A stretch of DNA of 64,000 nucleotides from Scatomonas sp963930955 (lineage in GTDB: Bacteria; Bacillota; Clostridia; Lachnospirales; Lachnospiraceae): the NCBI GenBank assembly GCA_963930955.1, contig OZ006967.1:124001-188000 (forward strand). Reading direction: 5' to 3'. The notes under the pieces are model-generated. The model saw only the letters and a program-made list of their open reading frames with translations, was not told the DNA's origin and made no database searches. Position numbers and translations under genes: made by a program. Position 1 is the first letter of the stretch; the number at the start of each line of letters is the position of its first letter. This document shows, piece by piece, positions 22,669 to 30,268 of the stretch.

Positions 22669-25182
22669 CTAGTATGCAGTTGTTTCAGTCTTTTTCCAGG
22701 TCTGGTCTTTGCAGAACAGATTGGCGATGACCATGCCGCCTACCGTGGCCCCAATGGCCGGCAGCACCCCTCCCCCCAGCAGAGCGCTGAGAGAGGGCAC
22801 CAGTTCAAAGAGAATGGCAACCGCCACGCCGATGATCATGCCGATCTGGGCCGCGGTCACACTCATCTTTGACCGGAACTCTTTGGACTTCCGGTCCCGG
22901 CAGATGAGCCCCACCAGAAAGGCCGGGATCAGCACGCCGCCGCAGACCGTATAGCCGTAGGTTCCCAGGGCGTAGATATAGTCCCCGAAAAATCCCGCGA
23001 GAATGGCAACCACTCCGGCCGCCAGGGTGGCCCGCTTGGCATAGCGGACGCTGGTCTCATCCCCCAGCTTTGCCTGGGGATCCATAATATCCGACACGAT
23101 ATTGGCGGCGGCGCAGTTCAGATGGGTATCCGCGCAGGACATGCAGGCGGCCAGAACGCTGACTGCCAGGATCACGCTGCAGAACACCGGCATCTTGTTC
23201 ATGATCAGCCATACCAGGGACTGATCCCCCTGGTTGGTATACATCAGACTCACGATCCCCAGCAGGATCATGATGAACACCATGATGATGTTCATAAAGA
23301 AAGTCAGGCCGTACGCCTTTCTGGCGGTCTTCACATCTTTCGCCGCGAAGGCCCGGTTCCAGAAGATGGGGTTGGAGACAGCCCCCACCAGCCCTGTCAG
23401 GAAGCTGGTGACAATGGCCGCTGGTTTTTCCACGAAGAGATCCCATTTCCCGGGATCCACAGCCATGACCTGTTCCTTCAGATAGCCGAAATCAAAATGA
23501 AAAAGCCTCAGTCCGAAAACAATGATCACCACGGCAAAGATCAGCTGGATGGTGCCGTGGAAGGCATCGGCGTAAACCACCGCTTTCAGGCCGCCGCTGA
23601 CGGTGTAGAACACAAAGATCACGCCGCAGACGATGACCGCGATCCGGTAATCGATGCCGAAGACCAGTTCCAGCACATAGGCCACGCCCATGATCTGGGC
23701 TCCCGGCCATACCACGTTGGGCATCAGAGCCGCTATGCCTCCTACCCGGCGGATCTGGGGATCGCCCCCAAACAGGTAGCCGGAGATAAAATGAGGCATG
23801 GACAGATATTTAAACCTGGCCAGGTAGGGAGCCAGGATGTATCCCATGATGATGCCCCCCAGGAAGCCTTCCCCCAGCCACAGCCAGTAGGCGCTGATGC
23901 CTTCCATAGCCCCCCGGCCCGCCTGGCCGATAAAGTTTCCCGCGCCGCTGAAGCTGGCCCAGTACCAGATCATGTCATAACCAGCGTTTCCGTAATGGTC
24001 CAGCCAGGTACCTGCCAGCTTGGCGAAATACACATCCGGGAGATAGCAGAGCATGGAGATGATGCCTGTGGCGATTCCCGTCATGGACAGAGGGATCCCC
24101 ACCTCGTTCAGAGTGGCGAAATAAATCCCCCGCATTCCGGAATATACAATAGCAAACACAAAAGAGATCACCAGGCAGAGGGCAAAGGCGCTCTTGGTAA
24201 ATACCAGGGCCGCCCCCAGCACCGAGGCAATGGCCAGATAAATGCCCAGGGTTTTGGCTTTGGATCCAATCTTATCGGAAATAAAGCCGATGGCCAGGGT
24301 CATGACCGCCGCAATGATATAATTCCGCACAATGGCAAAGGAACTGGCCATGGTCTCGGAAACTCCCAGCACGTTCACCGTATAGGGCCCCAGATAGCCG
24401 TTGCCCGCGGAGGTGAAGGAGAAGCAGCAGAACACCAGGGCGGAGATCAGCCAGGTGCCCGGCATCTTCAAGACTTTCACCACGTTTTTCAGGCTGAAGG
24501 CTTCCTGGACTTCGCTGCCGGTCTCCTCGGCTCCCGTTACTTTTGCCGGGATGAAGAGCAGCACCAGCAGGGCGAAGATTAAAAACAAAGCGCCGCTGAT
24601 CCACATGAGGTTTCTCCACTGTACGCCCAGGGCCGCAGGGTCCAGTTCCCCGGAACCCAGAGTGGCCTGACCCAGCAGAGCTACCCCGGCAAAACCGATA
24701 AGCATGCCGAAGATGCCCCGGACAAACTCGGAGGTGGAGAACATTCTTCCCTGTTCCTTCTCATTTCCCATTTTTCTGGTAAGCTTCAGGTACGCGGACC
24801 AGATCATAAAGCTGGTGCCCACGCCGTAAAGCAGATGGATGATAATGATCGATGTTTTATCCGGCACGATCCCCAGCCAGAAGGAGCAGATTCCCATGAG
24901 CACGCCTCCGGCGATGAGCAGCCATTTCTCATTGAAGCGGTCAGCGAAAATGCCGCCGAAGGGATAGCCCAGCATGGATACGATACCGAAAGCCATACCG
25001 AAATCACCGATAAAACTGTTCACCGTATCCGGGGAAACCACCTGTTTATATTCTGTAAAAAGCACGCACATCTGGTCGTAAAAGCTGTACCGCAGAAATG
25101 GCACATACACCATGATGCCGGCCATCAGGGCGCAGAGCGCCACCACAAACCAACGTTTACCGCCCGTAATTTTCATACCCAT
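22669..25182 (-). CDS. Chimeric membrane transporter: MFS permease joined in frame to a sodium:solute symporter
   Basis: The 837-residue single frame contains two transporter families. Residues 1 to about 405 are a major facilitator permease, with an N-terminal helix, FGIVSMLGYPFGGIFADRFNEKW as the family loop 2-3 motif, and a second half from the NVVKVLKMPGTW region. From about residue 409 (FSGAGNFIGQAGRGAMEGISAYWLWLGEGF) it becomes a sodium:solute symporter, with APYLARFKYLSMPHFI, a TVSGGLKAVVYAD segment and SNPIFWNRAFAAKD. The symporter lacks its first transmembrane segment, and the MFS half stops in its last helix. This looks like a deletion fusing two adjacent genes. Whether either half still works is unknown. 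Solutes such as betaines or amino acids are plausible from the MttB neighbour. Confidence 0.85.
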   Translation of the reverse strand: MGMKITGGKRWFVVALCALMAGIMVYVPFLRYSFYDQMCVLFTEYKQVVSPDTVNSFIGDFGMAFGIVSMLGYPFGGIFADRFNEKWLLIAGGVLMGICSFWLGIVPDKTSIIIIHLLYGVGTSFMIWSAYLKLTRKMGNEKEQGRMFSTSEFVRGIFGMLIGFAGVALLGQATLGSGELDPAALGVQWRNLMWISGALFLIFALLVLLFIPAKVTGAEETGSEVQEAFSLKNVVKVLKMPGTWLISALVFCCFSFTSAGNGYLGPYTVNVLGVSETMASSFAIVRNYIIAAVMTLAIGFISDKIGSKAKTLGIYLAIASVLGAALVFTKSAFALCLVISFVFAIVYSGMRGIYFATLNEVGIPLSMTGIATGIISMLCYLPDVYFAKLAGTWLDHYGNAGYDMIWYWASFSGAGNFIGQAGRGAMEGISAYWLWLGEGFLGGIIMGYILAPYLARFKYLSMPHFISGYLFGGDPQIRRVGGIAALMPNVVWPGAQIMGVAYVLELVFGIDYRIAVIVCGVIFVFYTVSGGLKAVVYADAFHGTIQLIFAVVIIVFGLRLFHFDFGYLKEQVMAVDPGKWDLFVEKPAAIVTSFLTGLVGAVSNPIFWNRAFAAKDVKTARKAYGLTFFMNIIMVFIMILLGIVSLMYTNQGDQSLVWLIMNKMPVFCSVILAVSVLAACMSCADTHLNCAAANIVSDIMDPQAKLGDETSVRYAKRATLAAGVVAILAGFFGDYIYALGTYGYTVCGGVLIPAFLVGLICRDRKSKEFRSKMSVTAAQIGMIIGVAVAILFELVPSLSALLGGGVLPAIGATVGGMVIANLFCKDQTWKKTETTAY

Positions 25183-25203
25183 TACCCCCGTTTATCCTTT
25201 CGG

Positions 25204-26616
25204 TCACAGAGACCGGATTCTTTCAAACTCTTTGGCGTCCATGCCGGCCTTTGCCAGAACGCCTCTGACCTTTTCCATGGCTGCCGGATCATTGACCGGA
25301 CGGTTCTCCTCATACTCTTCCAGGAGTCTTTGGATCTCCTTCTCGATGCTGTCCTCAAAGTAGGTATCGCTCTTGGCATTTCTGGGGCCTACCTTGGGAG
25401 AATACAGATCTCCGAAGTGCTCCATGGTGGAATCCGCGGTGATAAAGCTGCCGTTGTGTCCGATCTCCTTGATCTCCTCCACATTCAGCGTCTCTTCGTT
25501 TACTTCGATGGGAGCGCAGGCGGCCTTGACCTGGCGGATGATCTCAAAGTCCACGATCATCTTCTGGATCGAGGTGGAGTTGACGCTGTCCATCACGCCG
25601 CCGGCTTCCATGACAATGTTGATGCCGTGGCTGTAGGCGGAATAGAAGGTCAGCATGGACTCGTAACCTGCCTGGCAGTTAATCACCGGGGCATCGGTCT
25701 GGCAGCCGCCGCCTCTGGAGGGCATGCCGTAGAATTTTGCCATATTGGTGGAGAAGCCCTGCATGGCCGCTCCCTCGGGAGCCGCGCAGGCAAAGGTGAT
25801 GCCGCCCCGCATATCCGCCGCTGTAGACTGAATGCCGAAGACTACCGGGGTTCCCGGACGGATCATCTGGGCAATAACAATGCCTGCCAGACTTTCAGCG
25901 GTGCCGCTGGCAATGGTACCCGCCATGGAAATGGAACTGGTAGCTCCCAGCATGGAAGCCGGACAGAGGATGGCCGGCTGGCCGTACTCCGCCAGCAGCA
26001 TCAGGCAGTCCAGCATTCTCTCATCCAGGGTCAGGGGGGAAACCGTGTTGATCAGGGCGATCATCCGGGGTTTTTCCGCCAGGGCATCCTTTCCGCCGAA
26101 AAGTTCTGCGAAAGCCTCCAGGATGGCTTCCATTTCGTTCTTAAAGCCCGTGGGCAGCATGATGGCTTTGTCGGAATATTCCAGAGCAGCGTAGAACATT
26201 TCCATGGCCGCCGTCTCCTCCGGCACATCCGCCGGCTGCACGATGATGCCGCCGTTGATGTTGTAATCCTCATTGGCGTGGATCAGCTTCAGGCATTTCA
26301 CATAATCCTCCATGGTGCCCCGGCGTCTGGTGCCGTCGGCGTCATCGATAAAAGCGCAGCCGTAGGTGGCTGCTGGATTCACCTGATCCCCGCCCATGTA
26401 CATATTGTATTTGGGATTTCTTGCGTAAATGGTAAAGGATTCCGGGGCCATCTTCACCCAGTGCATCACCTGCTCTTCCGTAAAGTAGGCGATATCTCCT
26501 TCCACCTGAATTCCGTTTTTCTTTAAGATCTCTCTGGATCTTTCGTTGTGGATCTTTATGCCCACCTCTTTCATGATCTCCATGGCCGCTTCGTGGATCA
26601 TCTGTTCTCTTGACAT
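25204..26616 (-). CDS. Trimethylamine methyltransferase (MttB) superfamily protein, non-pyrrolysine type
   Basis: The 470-residue protein matches the MttB TIM-barrel family (IHEAAMEIMKEVGIKIHNERSREILKKNGIQVEGDIAYF, GCAFIDDADGTRRRGTMEDY, the EAGGVMDSVNSTSIQKMIVDFEI region and a C-terminal helical tail). The frame is uninterrupted, so it contains no in-frame amber codon for pyrrolysine. Studied non-Pyl members (MtgB, MtpB, MtcB) demethylate quaternary amines such as glycine betaine, proline betaine and carnitine onto a corrinoid protein. No corrinoid protein or RamA-type activator gene is in this window, so those must be supplied elsewhere. It lies 21 bp upstream of the transporter gene. Confidence 0.88.
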   Translation of the reverse strand: MSREQMIHEAAMEIMKEVGIKIHNERSREILKKNGIQVEGDIAYFTEEQVMHWVKMAPESFTIYARNPKYNMYMGGDQVNPAATYGCAFIDDADGTRRRGTMEDYVKCLKLIHANEDYNINGGIIVQPADVPEETAAMEMFYAALEYSDKAIMLPTGFKNEMEAILEAFAELFGGKDALAEKPRMIALINTVSPLTLDERMLDCLMLLAEYGQPAILCPASMLGATSSISMAGTIASGTAESLAGIVIAQMIRPGTPVVFGIQSTAADMRGGITFACAAPEGAAMQGFSTNMAKFYGMPSRGGGCQTDAPVINCQAGYESMLTFYSAYSHGINIVMEAGGVMDSVNSTSIQKMIVDFEIIRQVKAACAPIEVNEETLNVEEIKEIGHNGSFITADSTMEHFGDLYSPKVGPRNAKSDTYFEDSIEKEIQRLLEEYEENRPVNDPAAMEKVRGVLAKAGMDAKEFERIRSL

Positions 26617-26672
26617 ATCTGAAATTCCTCCTGTTGATCTTTTTCTTCTATTGTGTTTTCCGGAAGCCTTTT

Positions 26673-27611
26673 TTATCTGCCCCGCAGGCCCAGCTTCAGC
26701 TCCTCCCGCAGATAGCGGATGCTCTCCTCGCAGGCCGCCATTTCTCTGGCCCGGGCCTCCTCAATGGGCTCGTCCACGCTCTTAAAGGCGATCTCGTTTT
26801 CAAAAATAATCTTATCCATAGGAGATTTCTCCCGGATCTGCGCCACCATCTTCGGACAGTCCATAGAACCCTGTCCATGAGGCGCTCCGATGATATGGAC
26901 CCCCAGGGGATCTGTCACCACAATGTCGTCGCTGAAATGGCAGCAGTAAGCTTTGGGCAGCATCCGCTCCATGGTATCGTAGGGATTCTCCGTAATATAC
27001 AGGCAGTTCATAGTATCCACGCAGGTACCGATGAGCGGGTGGTTCAGTTTGTCCACAATCCAGAGAATCTCCTGGGAAAAGGTATCCGTGTGGTTCTCAA
27101 TGGCCACCTGCATGCCCAGCTCCTCTATCAGAGGAATGGCTGCCTGAAATTCATTGTAGCGGTCCACCATCTGGGTCATAACCTGGGGGTGCATCCAGGA
27201 GCCGTACAGCTCTCTTGGCCGGAGAATATCCAGGCTGAATTTCACCAGCTCCGCGCCCAGTTCATGGCCGATCTGCAGAGCTTCCTTCACGGTGCAGTTC
27301 ACCCGGGAGTCGCTGCCCGCGTGGAAGGAAGAGTTAAACTCCAGGAACAATCCATGTTCCCTGGCCGCCTGCCCAACCTTCCGCAGATTCTCCGCGGCAA
27401 AGGGGGTATCGCTGCCTGTGGCCAGCAGATCCACCTTGGTGATCTGCAGGCCGTCCAGCCCCCACTCCTCTGCCTTATCCATCAATTCATACAGGGACAT
27501 CACCTGATCAAAATAGTAATCCTTTCCGAACCCCCAGCTTTCTCCAAAGCCGAAAAAATGCAGGGTATAAGTGTGCATCCCCAATCTCAGAGGCCTGTTT
27601 TTATCCGGCAT
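26673..27611 (-). CDS. Sugar phosphate isomerase/epimerase family TIM-barrel protein
   Basis: The 312-residue protein belongs to the xylose isomerase-like AP-endonuclease 2 superfamily. Metal ligands typical of the fold are visible as Glu in AIENHTDTF, Asp in GTCVDTMNC, His in CCHFSDD and Glu in IIFENEIAF. It is the first gene after the operator-flanked promoter, so it is probably a dedicated enzyme of the catabolic locus. The substrate is unknown; epimerases, isomerases and dehydratases of this superfamily act on inositols, ketoses and aldonates. AAGGAG precedes the ATG. Confidence 0.82.
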   Translation of the reverse strand: MPDKNRPLRLGMHTYTLHFFGFGESWGFGKDYYFDQVMSLYELMDKAEEWGLDGLQITKVDLLATGSDTPFAAENLRKVGQAAREHGLFLEFNSSFHAGSDSRVNCTVKEALQIGHELGAELVKFSLDILRPRELYGSWMHPQVMTQMVDRYNEFQAAIPLIEELGMQVAIENHTDTFSQEILWIVDKLNHPLIGTCVDTMNCLYITENPYDTMERMLPKAYCCHFSDDIVVTDPLGVHIIGAPHGQGSMDCPKMVAQIREKSPMDKIIFENEIAFKSVDEPIEEARAREMAACEESIRYLREELKLGLRGR

Positions 27612-27668
27612 AATTTCTCTTCTCCTTTTCCTTTTTTACTGGTTTCCGCAGGCGCGCTCTGCAGAAAT

Positions 27669-27682
27669 GTAAACATGTTTAC
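27669..27682. promoter_or_regulatory. Operator palindrome 1 for the MttB locus
   Basis: GTAAACATGTTTAC is a perfect 14-bp palindrome at 27669-27682, just downstream of the -10 region of the promoter. Its partner at 27722-27735 differs only at one symmetric position, consensus GTRAACATGTTYAC. The TetR-type protein encoded upstream is the natural candidate to bind both. Confidence 0.8.
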
Positions 27683-27695
27683 TTTTTATTCTATC

Positions 27696-27721
27696 TTATA
27701 CCAGGATTCCATTTTTGTCAA
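27696..27721 (-). promoter_or_regulatory. Promoter of the catabolic operon
   Basis: TTGACA (27716-27721) on the minus strand overlaps the edge of operator 2. A -10-like TATAAG or TAAGAT follows at 15 or 17 bp. Operators lie on both sides, about 53 bp centre to centre, consistent with repression. Confidence 0.65.
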
Positions 27722-27737
27722 GTGAACATGTTCACTT
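27720..27737. promoter_or_regulatory. Operator palindrome 2 for the MttB locus
   Basis: AAGTGAACATGTTCACTT is an 18-bp perfect palindrome whose core GTGAACATGTTCAC matches operator 1. It abuts the -35 element of the operon promoter. Confidence 0.8.
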
Positions 27738-27742
27738 TTTTT

Positions 27743-27780
27743 AAAAAAGAAATGCCGGCGCACATTCCTGCCGCGCCGGC
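27743..27780 (-). terminator. Terminator of the tetR gene
   Basis: On the minus strand GCCGGCGC and GCGCCGGC form a perfect 8-bp stem followed by ATTTCTTTTTT. It isolates the regulator transcript from the operon promoter just downstream. Confidence 0.85.
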
Positions 27781-27789
27781 TCCCAGGCT

Positions 27790-28452
27790 TCAGCCTGCCT
27801 CCCTGCTCATGTTTTTCAATGTATTCTCCCGGATCAGCCGGTTGCAGAGCTGTTCCTGCTCCTTCCTTCCCTCCGCGTCCAGGTCCATGGCCGTCATGAT
27901 CAGTCCCTTGGAGATCAGCGGATTGGTGTAGCTGCAGAACAGCGCATTCCGGCTGCTGATCCGCTTGGCGTTTTCCAGGCGGCGGAGCACGATAAAATCC
28001 CTTTCCTGCATATTTTCATTAAACAGCAGCGTGTAATAATAGGCGGTATATTTTTCTGAGCCCTTAAAGGGAAACAGTTCAAAGTAATCCTGAAAAGCGG
28101 CTCCAAACACCCCGTTGTCCGTTCCCCAGAACAGCCGGTAGTAAATATCCGGCCGATCAAAGGCATAATGATTAAAAAGCTCCCAGCCGGCAATATAGAT
28201 TTCCATCAGATCCCGGTCGCTGTCCAGGAGATTGGCATACTGCCGCATATATTCGTCCAGGAACCGGACGGAGGCCACCGCGATCAGATAATCCAGACTT
28301 TCAAAATGCCGGTACAGCGCCGCCGCGGAGCATCCGTTTTCCCGGGCCAGATCCCGCACCGTAAGTTCGGAAGCCTTCTTTTCGCAGAGTTTGTTGTAGG
28401 TCAATATGATAAACCGTTTTTTTGTCTCGATCCCTTTGTCGTATAACGCCAT
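27790..28452 (-). CDS. TetR/AcrR-family transcriptional regulator
   Basis: The start is placed at 28452 (MALYDKGIETKKRFIILTYNKL) after GGTGGGG; the longer frame runs back through a terminator and a tRNA gene. The 220-residue protein has an N-terminal TetR helix-turn-helix, LTVRDLARENGCSAAALYRHFESLDYLIAVA, and an all-helical ligand-binding remainder with many aromatics. It ends 108 bp before the first gene of the catabolic operon promoter region, which carries two matching palindromes, so it probably represses that operon. No good promoter of its own is visible. Confidence 0.87.
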   Translation of the reverse strand: MALYDKGIETKKRFIILTYNKLCEKKASELTVRDLARENGCSAAALYRHFESLDYLIAVASVRFLDEYMRQYANLLDSDRDLMEIYIAGWELFNHYAFDRPDIYYRLFWGTDNGVFGAAFQDYFELFPFKGSEKYTAYYYTLLFNENMQERDFIVLRRLENAKRISSRNALFCSYTNPLISKGLIMTAMDLDAEGRKEQEQLCNRLIRENTLKNMSREAG

Positions 28453-28494
28453 AGTCCCCACCCGTTTTTCATCCGCCGAATGTTTTGCCGAACC

Positions 28495-28532
28495 AAAAAC
28501 GCCCAGGAACGTTGCCATCAACATTCCTGAGC
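28495..28532 (-). terminator. Terminator of tRNA-Pro
   Basis: On the minus strand GCTCAGGAATGTTG pairs with CAACGTTCCTGGGC, followed by GTTTTTGG, directly after the tRNA. Confidence 0.88.
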
Positions 28533-28541
28533 ATCTTCGCA

Positions 28542-28615
28542 TCGAAGCGACGGGATTCGAACCCACGACCTCTGCGTCCCGAACGCAGCGCTCTACCAAA
28601 CTGAGCCACGCTTCG
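28542..28615 (-). tRNA. tRNA-Pro (anticodon CGG)
   Basis: On the minus strand CGAAGCG and CGCTTCG form the acceptor stem, discriminator A. GCTC/GAGC form the D stem, CTGCG TTCGGGA CGCAG the anticodon arm with anticodon CGG, and GTGGG TTCGAAT CCCGT the T arm. The total is 74 bases including the discriminator. CCA is not encoded. Confidence 0.93.
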
Positions 28616-28641
28616 ATTGCTGTATCTTATCAGCATGTTTT

Positions 28642-28670
28642 ATTATATTAGATACTTTACAAATTGTCAA
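28642..28670 (-). promoter_or_regulatory. Promoter of tRNA-Pro
   Basis: TTGACA (28665-28670) and TATAAT (28642-28647) on the minus strand are perfect hexamers with a 17-bp spacer. Confidence 0.88.
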
Positions 28671-28716
28671 CAAAAACTTTCACAGCTTCTCACGCAAAAC
28701 CCTGTTCCTGAAAAAT

Positions 28717-28749
28717 CCGGGGCTGGAGATCTCTTGCCTCCAGCCCCGG
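28717..28749 (-). terminator. Terminator of the 3D-domain protein gene
   Basis: CCGGGGCTGGAG and CTCCAGCCCCGG (28717-28728 and 28738-28749) form a 12-bp stem, followed on the minus strand by ATTTTT. Confidence 0.88.
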
Positions 28750-28798
28750 AATCCTTTTTTTCTTTTGCGGCGGTTTTCTCTCCGCCTTTTTACCCATT

Positions 28799-30058
28799 TC
28801 AGTTCAGCTGATAGACGTCTGCGTACTGAAGTCCGAACTGCAGAGCCGCTTCATGGTTGGTAAAATAAATATCCACATGGCCGTAAGCGGTACCTCTGTC
28901 CTGAACGGTGTACACATGGCCGTTGATCAGCAGTTTTGTTCCAAAAGGAACCCCTGCCATGGCCACAGTCACGCCCTCCTGGGCGATTGCGCCGCTGGCC
29001 GTTAATCCCGGATTCGCCGCCCACTGCCCGCAGCAGATGGAACATGCGCAATACGCGGTAAGCTTAAAGTTTCCAAGGTAGGTTCCGGAAGAATTGCTTT
29101 CGGAGGAGTTTTCCTCCTGTACAGGCTCCTGGCTGACCTCCGGCTCCGGAGTCTCTACGGTTTCCGTCTGAGAAGGAGCGCTGTCCACGCTGTTTTCCTG
29201 CTGCGCCTGCTGTGCTTGCTGCGCCTGCTGTGCTTCCGCCTCCTGCTGCTGCCGGGCTGCTTCCTCCGCTGCCTTTTTAGCCGCTTCCTCCCGCTGCCGG
29301 GCTTCCGCTTCTTCCTGTTTTGCCTGGATCAGCAGCTGATTCAGGGTGTCTTCCTGGTTCTCAATTTCCGCCAGCAGACTGGCCTTTTCGCTCTGGGCGC
29401 CGTCCAGGCTGGCTGCGTACTCCTGAATCTGATTATATGTAGCTTCGTACAGCTCCTGGACCTGTTCCTGCTTACGGGAACTTTCCTCCTGGAGTCTGCG
29501 GATCTCCTCCTGATCCTCCAGCACCTGGCTTTCCTTCTCTTCTACCTCCTGACGGGTACTCTCAAAGTCTGCCAGCATTTCCCGGTCATATTTCGTAATC
29601 TCTGAAATATTCGTAGCCCGGTTCAGAAAATCCATAAAATTATCCGCGGAGAAAAGCATCTCCAGCGCTCCTGTCTGGGAGTGCTCGTACATATACTGGA
29701 TGCGGAGCATCATAGCGTCCATCTGCTTGCTCTCGCGGTTTTTAGCTTCCGCCAATTCATTCTGCACCTGGGTCAGTTCTGCTTCCTTCTGGGAAGATTC
29801 CTTCTGCAGCGTCTGCAGGCTGGCGGTCAAATCGGCCAACTGACGGTTCAGTTCTGACAAATATGCCTCCGACTCGCCTTTCATGGATTCCAGTTCGTCA
29901 ATCCTGTCTTCTGTACTTTCCAGACTTGCTTCTGTCTGCTGCTTCTCCTGCTGGGCCGCGCTGATCTTCTCCTGCGTTGTGGCGCCGTAACAGGGAAGTA
30001 CATTGGCAGTCAATAATGCCGCCGTAAGGATCCATCCGAATCTCTTCTTATTTCTCAT
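28799..30058 (-). CDS. Secreted coiled-coil wall protein with C-terminal 3D domain
   Basis: The 419-residue protein has a signal peptide (KKRFGWILTAALLTANVLPCYGA). A coiled coil follows, about residues 28-270, rich in Gln and Glu, as in CwlO and PcsB. Next come a low-complexity QQAQQAQQ linker and a Pro/Glu-rich stretch. The C-terminal 3D domain spans about residues 328-419 (FKLTAYCACSICCGQW, GVTVAMAGVPFGTKLLI, DRGTAYGHVDIYF). The 3D fold is the catalytic barrel of some lytic transglycosylases and resuscitation factors. The combination suggests a peptidoglycan hydrolase. It is alone with its own terminator and an extended -10 promoter upstream. Confidence 0.88.
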   Translation of the reverse strand: MRNKKRFGWILTAALLTANVLPCYGATTQEKISAAQQEKQQTEASLESTEDRIDELESMKGESEAYLSELNRQLADLTASLQTLQKESSQKEAELTQVQNELAEAKNRESKQMDAMMLRIQYMYEHSQTGALEMLFSADNFMDFLNRATNISEITKYDREMLADFESTRQEVEEKESQVLEDQEEIRRLQEESSRKQEQVQELYEATYNQIQEYAASLDGAQSEKASLLAEIENQEDTLNQLLIQAKQEEAEARQREEAAKKAAEEAARQQQEAEAQQAQQAQQAQQENSVDSAPSQTETVETPEPEVSQEPVQEENSSESNSSGTYLGNFKLTAYCACSICCGQWAANPGLTASGAIAQEGVTVAMAGVPFGTKLLINGHVYTVQDRGTAYGHVDIYFTNHEAALQFGLQYADVYQLN

Positions 30059-30156
30059 CTCTTACACCTCATGTTACCCCTCGCCTCCTTTGGAATCTTC
30101 TCCAAAGAAGACTTGCACCAGTCTCCTTACAGGGGACTGCTCCCCGTGCTTTTTCG

Positions 30157-30185
30157 ATTATAGCACACTCTCCCGGAAAATGAAA
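30157..30185 (-). promoter_or_regulatory. Extended -10 promoter for the 3D-domain gene
   Basis: TGCTATAAT on the minus strand (TATAAT at 30157-30162) with a weak TTTCAT at 17 bp. The 95-base leader that follows has several G-rich and C-rich blocks that could fold. Confidence 0.55.
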
Positions 30186-30268
30186 GCATTTTTTAACTTT
30201 TCGTAACATGACTGTAACATTTTGTCGCTATTTCTTATTACTTCCCTGTTCTTTTTGTGGAATTTCGT

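Noticed and set aside
25204..26616. Pyrrolysine-containing MttB
   Set aside because: The frame has no in-frame TAG and no pyl genes are in the window.
28453..28599. N-terminal extension of the TetR protein
   Set aside because: The extra frame reads through the tRNA-Pro gene and its terminator.
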